From Deltaproteobacteria bacterium (GTDB lineage Bacteria > Desulfobacterota > Desulfobacteria > Desulfobacterales > JAABPS01): a stretch of 7,091 nucleotides of DNA. The notes under the pieces were generated by a model that had not been told where the DNA came from, did no database searches, and was given only the letters and a program-made list of their open reading frames with translations. A program made the translations under genes and the position numbers. Location of the stretch: the NCBI GenBank assembly GCA_019309685.1, contig JAFDFT010000116.1, forward strand, positions 1 to 7,091. The letters run 5' to 3'. Shown one piece after another: positions 5,579-7,091 of the stretch; positions within the stretch are counted from its first letter, which is position 1; every line of letters begins with the position of its first letter.

Positions 5579-5817
5579 GAACGGTTCATATGCTCTATTC
5601 TTGCCTTGCTCGGTTTCCGGGATGATTTCAAATGGGTTGTCAGGACGGGCATATAGACCTAGTCGATAGATAGAAGGCTTCTGCAAACAGGATCTTTCTG
5701 CAGACCTTATGTATGCGCAGATCATTTAGCCACTGTTTTAATACTACTGCTTAGCGGTGGATGGATTCGGACGTCTGAAACCTTTTCTCCCAAGAACTGT
5801 TCTACTTTTCTGGTCAT
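5579..5817 (-). pseudogene. Possible decayed gene, two pieces in different frames
   Basis: On the minus strand an ATG at 5817 opens a protein-like stretch starting MTRKVEQFLGEKVSDVRIHP, stopped at 5724-5722. Further along, in another frame (5647-5579), comes RPDNPFEIIPETEQGKNRAY followed by EPF. A third frame between them reads ILFAEAFYLSTR. Each piece has protein-like composition, and together they look like one gene broken by frameshifts and a stop. I do not recognise the family. Chance is a real alternative because no ribosome binding site is visible ahead of the ATG. Confidence 0.27.
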
Positions 5818-5899
5818 GGCTAACGCATCTTTCTTTTTTTTGTTTCAAGATATAATACTTTAATCGACTTTTCCTTATAATTTTTATCCATAATCCTTA

Positions 5900-5995
5900 A
5901 TCACCCGGTCAAACTTGGCCTCCGACTTGTTCGGTGGGCCGGGTGATGACTATTCCGCACATTTTTTTCTTAGAGATAACAAAAAAATCACCTGG
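5900..5995 (+). promoter_or_regulatory. Stem-loop cluster with two mutually exclusive pairings
   Basis: ATCACCCGG (5900-5908) pairs perfectly over 9 bases with CCGGGTGAT (5939-5947). Its 30-base loop contains a smaller hairpin, CCGA-CTTGT-TCGG (5922-5934). The same CCGGGTGAT can instead pair with ATCACCTGG (5987-5995) over 9 bases with one G-U. Between those two lies ATTTTTTT/AAAAAAAT (5961-5968 with 5981-5988). The first hairpin followed 14 bases later by seven Ts could be a weak terminator. The alternatives could form an attenuator ahead of the lipoprotein gene, provided transcription starts upstream of 5900. Confidence 0.45.
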
Positions 5996-6047
5996 TACAC
6001 TTTAAGAGAATGTGATATTGCACAGCCTAATTGTTGCTGCTCAATAA

Positions 6048-6076
6048 AAGACAAAATCCACTTTAATCTTTATAAT
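6048..6076 (+). promoter_or_regulatory. Candidate promoter of the lipoprotein gene
   Basis: A perfect TATAAT (6071-6076) follows AAGACA (6048-6053; four of six match TTGACA) after 17 bases, 40 bases before the TTG start. The -10 is strong but lies in AT-rich sequence, and the -35 is weak. Confidence 0.42.
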
Positions 6077-6115
6077 ATTATTTTATATCTATAGAACTAC
6101 AGGAGAATTTACAAA

Positions 6116-7033
6116 TTGATATCCCTTAGAAAAACCTCAATCTTTGGCCTAATTTTATCCGTATGCATCTTTTTATCCGCATGTGCTAAAACTACAGACG
6201 ACTCAATCCAAAGCCTGGCAAATATTATACCCGATTTCACGCCAGAAAACTGGGAGTTATATGATCAGGTAAAGCAGTTCACGCCAGAAAATTTATATGA
6301 ACATATCAATGGCCGGGCTGAGTTTTATATTGCCTATGATGTGGTTGGTATGACTTTTGCCAATTTTATGAAAGACGGTCTGAAAGGGCCATTTATAGAT
6401 TTATTTATTTACGATATGGGAAACGCAACAAATGCTTTTGGCGTTTTTTCCGCTGAAAGATCACAGGAAGGCACGCCCGTAAAACTCGGGCGTGAAGCCT
6501 ATGGCCAGGATGCAAATTACTATATATGGAAAGGCAGGTACTATATTACCATTATTGCTTCAGAGACGACGGAAGAACTCCGAAGCATCAGCAGAGAAAT
6601 TGCTAATAAAACAAGTAACGCGTTGAGTGATTCAGGGGAAAAGGTTTGGGGTCTTATGGTAATGCCGCAAAAAGATATGATTGCCGGAACCATTAAATAT
6701 GTTAAAACAGACGCCATGGGACTGGACTTTATGAAAAATACTTATATGGCGCAGTATCGCAAATATGATACTGATATAAAGTATTTCCTGTCGCAACGTG
6801 AATCCGATAAAATTGCCAACGACATTGTCGGGCAATATGCTGACTTTGCTAAACAGTACGGCAAAGGATCTGAAATAAAAGTGTCAGATGGCACAAATTT
6901 GATCGTCTGTGATATGGAAGATTATTTTGATGTAGTATTTCAAAAAGGCAACCTGGTTGCAGGCGTTTTGTCCGTAAAGGAAAAAGGATTGGCTGTAAAA
7001 GCGGCCATGGAGATGTTCAATCAGCTCCCCTGA
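6116..7033 (+). CDS. Putative lipoprotein, DUF6599-like
   Basis: A 305-residue exported lipoprotein of unknown function. The N-terminus has R5/K6, a hydrophobic core and the lipobox LSAC with the lipidated C23, so it should be membrane-anchored outside the cytoplasm. The start is a TTG at 6116; no ATG gives the signal peptide, and AGGAGA (6101-6106) sits 9 bases upstream, slightly far. The mature part shows FTPENLYEHINGRAEFYIAY (55-74), then IDLFIYDMGNATNAFGVFS (94-112) and YYIWKGRYYITIIAS (135-149). These resemble the 'ENLYEYINGAAE' and 'NAFGVFS' signatures I associate with DUF6599 proteins; the assignment is from memory. FTPEN occurs twice (41-45, 55-59). A further gene begins 26 bases after the stop, so this is probably the first gene of an operon. 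Confidence 0.82.
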   Translation: MISLRKTSIFGLILSVCIFLSACAKTTDDSIQSLANIIPDFTPENWELYDQVKQFTPENLYEHINGRAEFYIAYDVVGMTFANFMKDGLKGPFIDLFIYDMGNATNAFGVFSAERSQEGTPVKLGREAYGQDANYYIWKGRYYITIIASETTEELRSISREIANKTSNALSDSGEKVWGLMVMPQKDMIAGTIKYVKTDAMGLDFMKNTYMAQYRKYDTDIKYFLSQRESDKIANDIVGQYADFAKQYGKGSEIKVSDGTNLIVCDMEDYFDVVFQKGNLVAGVLSVKEKGLAVKAAMEMFNQLP

Positions 7034-7059
7034 AATAAATACCCATATAGGAAACAGCC

Positions 7060-7091
7060 ATGAAAAAAAGAGATGCCAACAATTCCCTGAA
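7060..7091 (+). CDS. Start of a further gene (cut by window edge)
   Basis: AGGAAA (7049-7054) lies 5 bases before an ATG at 7060, and the open frame begins MKKRDANNSL before the window ends. The basic start could belong to a signal sequence, including a twin-arginine type, but ten residues cannot settle this. The 26-base distance to the lipoprotein stop suggests one transcript. Confidence 0.6.
   Translation, partial: MKKRDANNSL

Larger units (their letters stand above)
5570..6115. other. Spacer of 546 bases without an intact gene
   Basis: The left half (to about 5820) carries the possible decayed minus-strand gene and an 11-base palindrome AGAAG-G-CTTCT at 5672-5682. The right half is AT-rich and holds the stem-loop cluster at 5900-5995 and a likely promoter just before the lipoprotein gene. 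No RNA gene or insertion-sequence end is recognisable. Confidence 0.6.

Noticed and set aside
5462..5725. 87-codon leftward ORF as an intact gene
   Set aside because: Its second half is antisense to the DUF4177-like gene and it has no ribosome binding site. Only its first half looks protein-like, so that part was kept as a possible remnant.
5939..5969. Classical rho-independent terminator at the 5900-5947 hairpin
   Set aside because: The T-run begins 14 bases after the stem rather than directly after it, and the loop is 30 bases, so a standard terminator is not supported.
6632..6835. 67-codon leftward ORF inside the lipoprotein gene
   Set aside because: It is antisense to a well-supported coding frame and has no start signal.

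Overview
The window looks like a chromosomal stretch from a strictly anaerobic bacterium, most likely a sulfate reducer or syntroph of the Desulfobacterota. This is inferred from gene content: a tungsten/molybdenum aldehyde:ferredoxin oxidoreductase, an iron-type alcohol dehydrogenase, a small SCP2-like protein, a Tpx-type peroxidase, small cysteine-rich proteins and a lipoprotein of the DUF6599 type. Coding regions have moderate GC, spacers are AT-rich, and most genes have strong AGGAGG-type ribosome binding sites. No tRNA, rRNA, CRISPR array or intact insertion sequence was seen.

Left part (1-3472), all transcribed leftward: an SCP2-like lipid-binding protein, an iron-containing alcohol dehydrogenase and a tungsten-type aldehyde:ferredoxin oxidoreductase, in that order of transcription and separated by 41 and 22 bases. 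The last gene runs off the left edge only a few codons before its expected end. The set reads as an operon that interconverts alcohol, aldehyde and carboxylate, and the SCP2 partner hints at a hydrophobic substrate.

Middle part (3473-4667): a 481-base AT-rich spacer holds several palindromes, including two pairs of inverted arms that share exactly the same centre. A leftward thiol peroxidase with an unusual cysteine-containing tail follows. It is divergent from the next block, and the two candidate promoters share one palindromic -35 region.

Right-middle part (4668-5569): three small rightward genes, namely a zinc-ribbon-like protein, a second CPxC protein and a DUF4177-like protein. On the opposite strand between the first two lies a 37-codon, very basic ORF with a good ribosome binding site.

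Right part (5570-7091): a 546-base spacer contains a possible decayed gene on the minus strand and a set of mutually exclusive stem-loops. It is followed by a TTG-started lipoprotein gene and the first codons of another gene running off the right edge.
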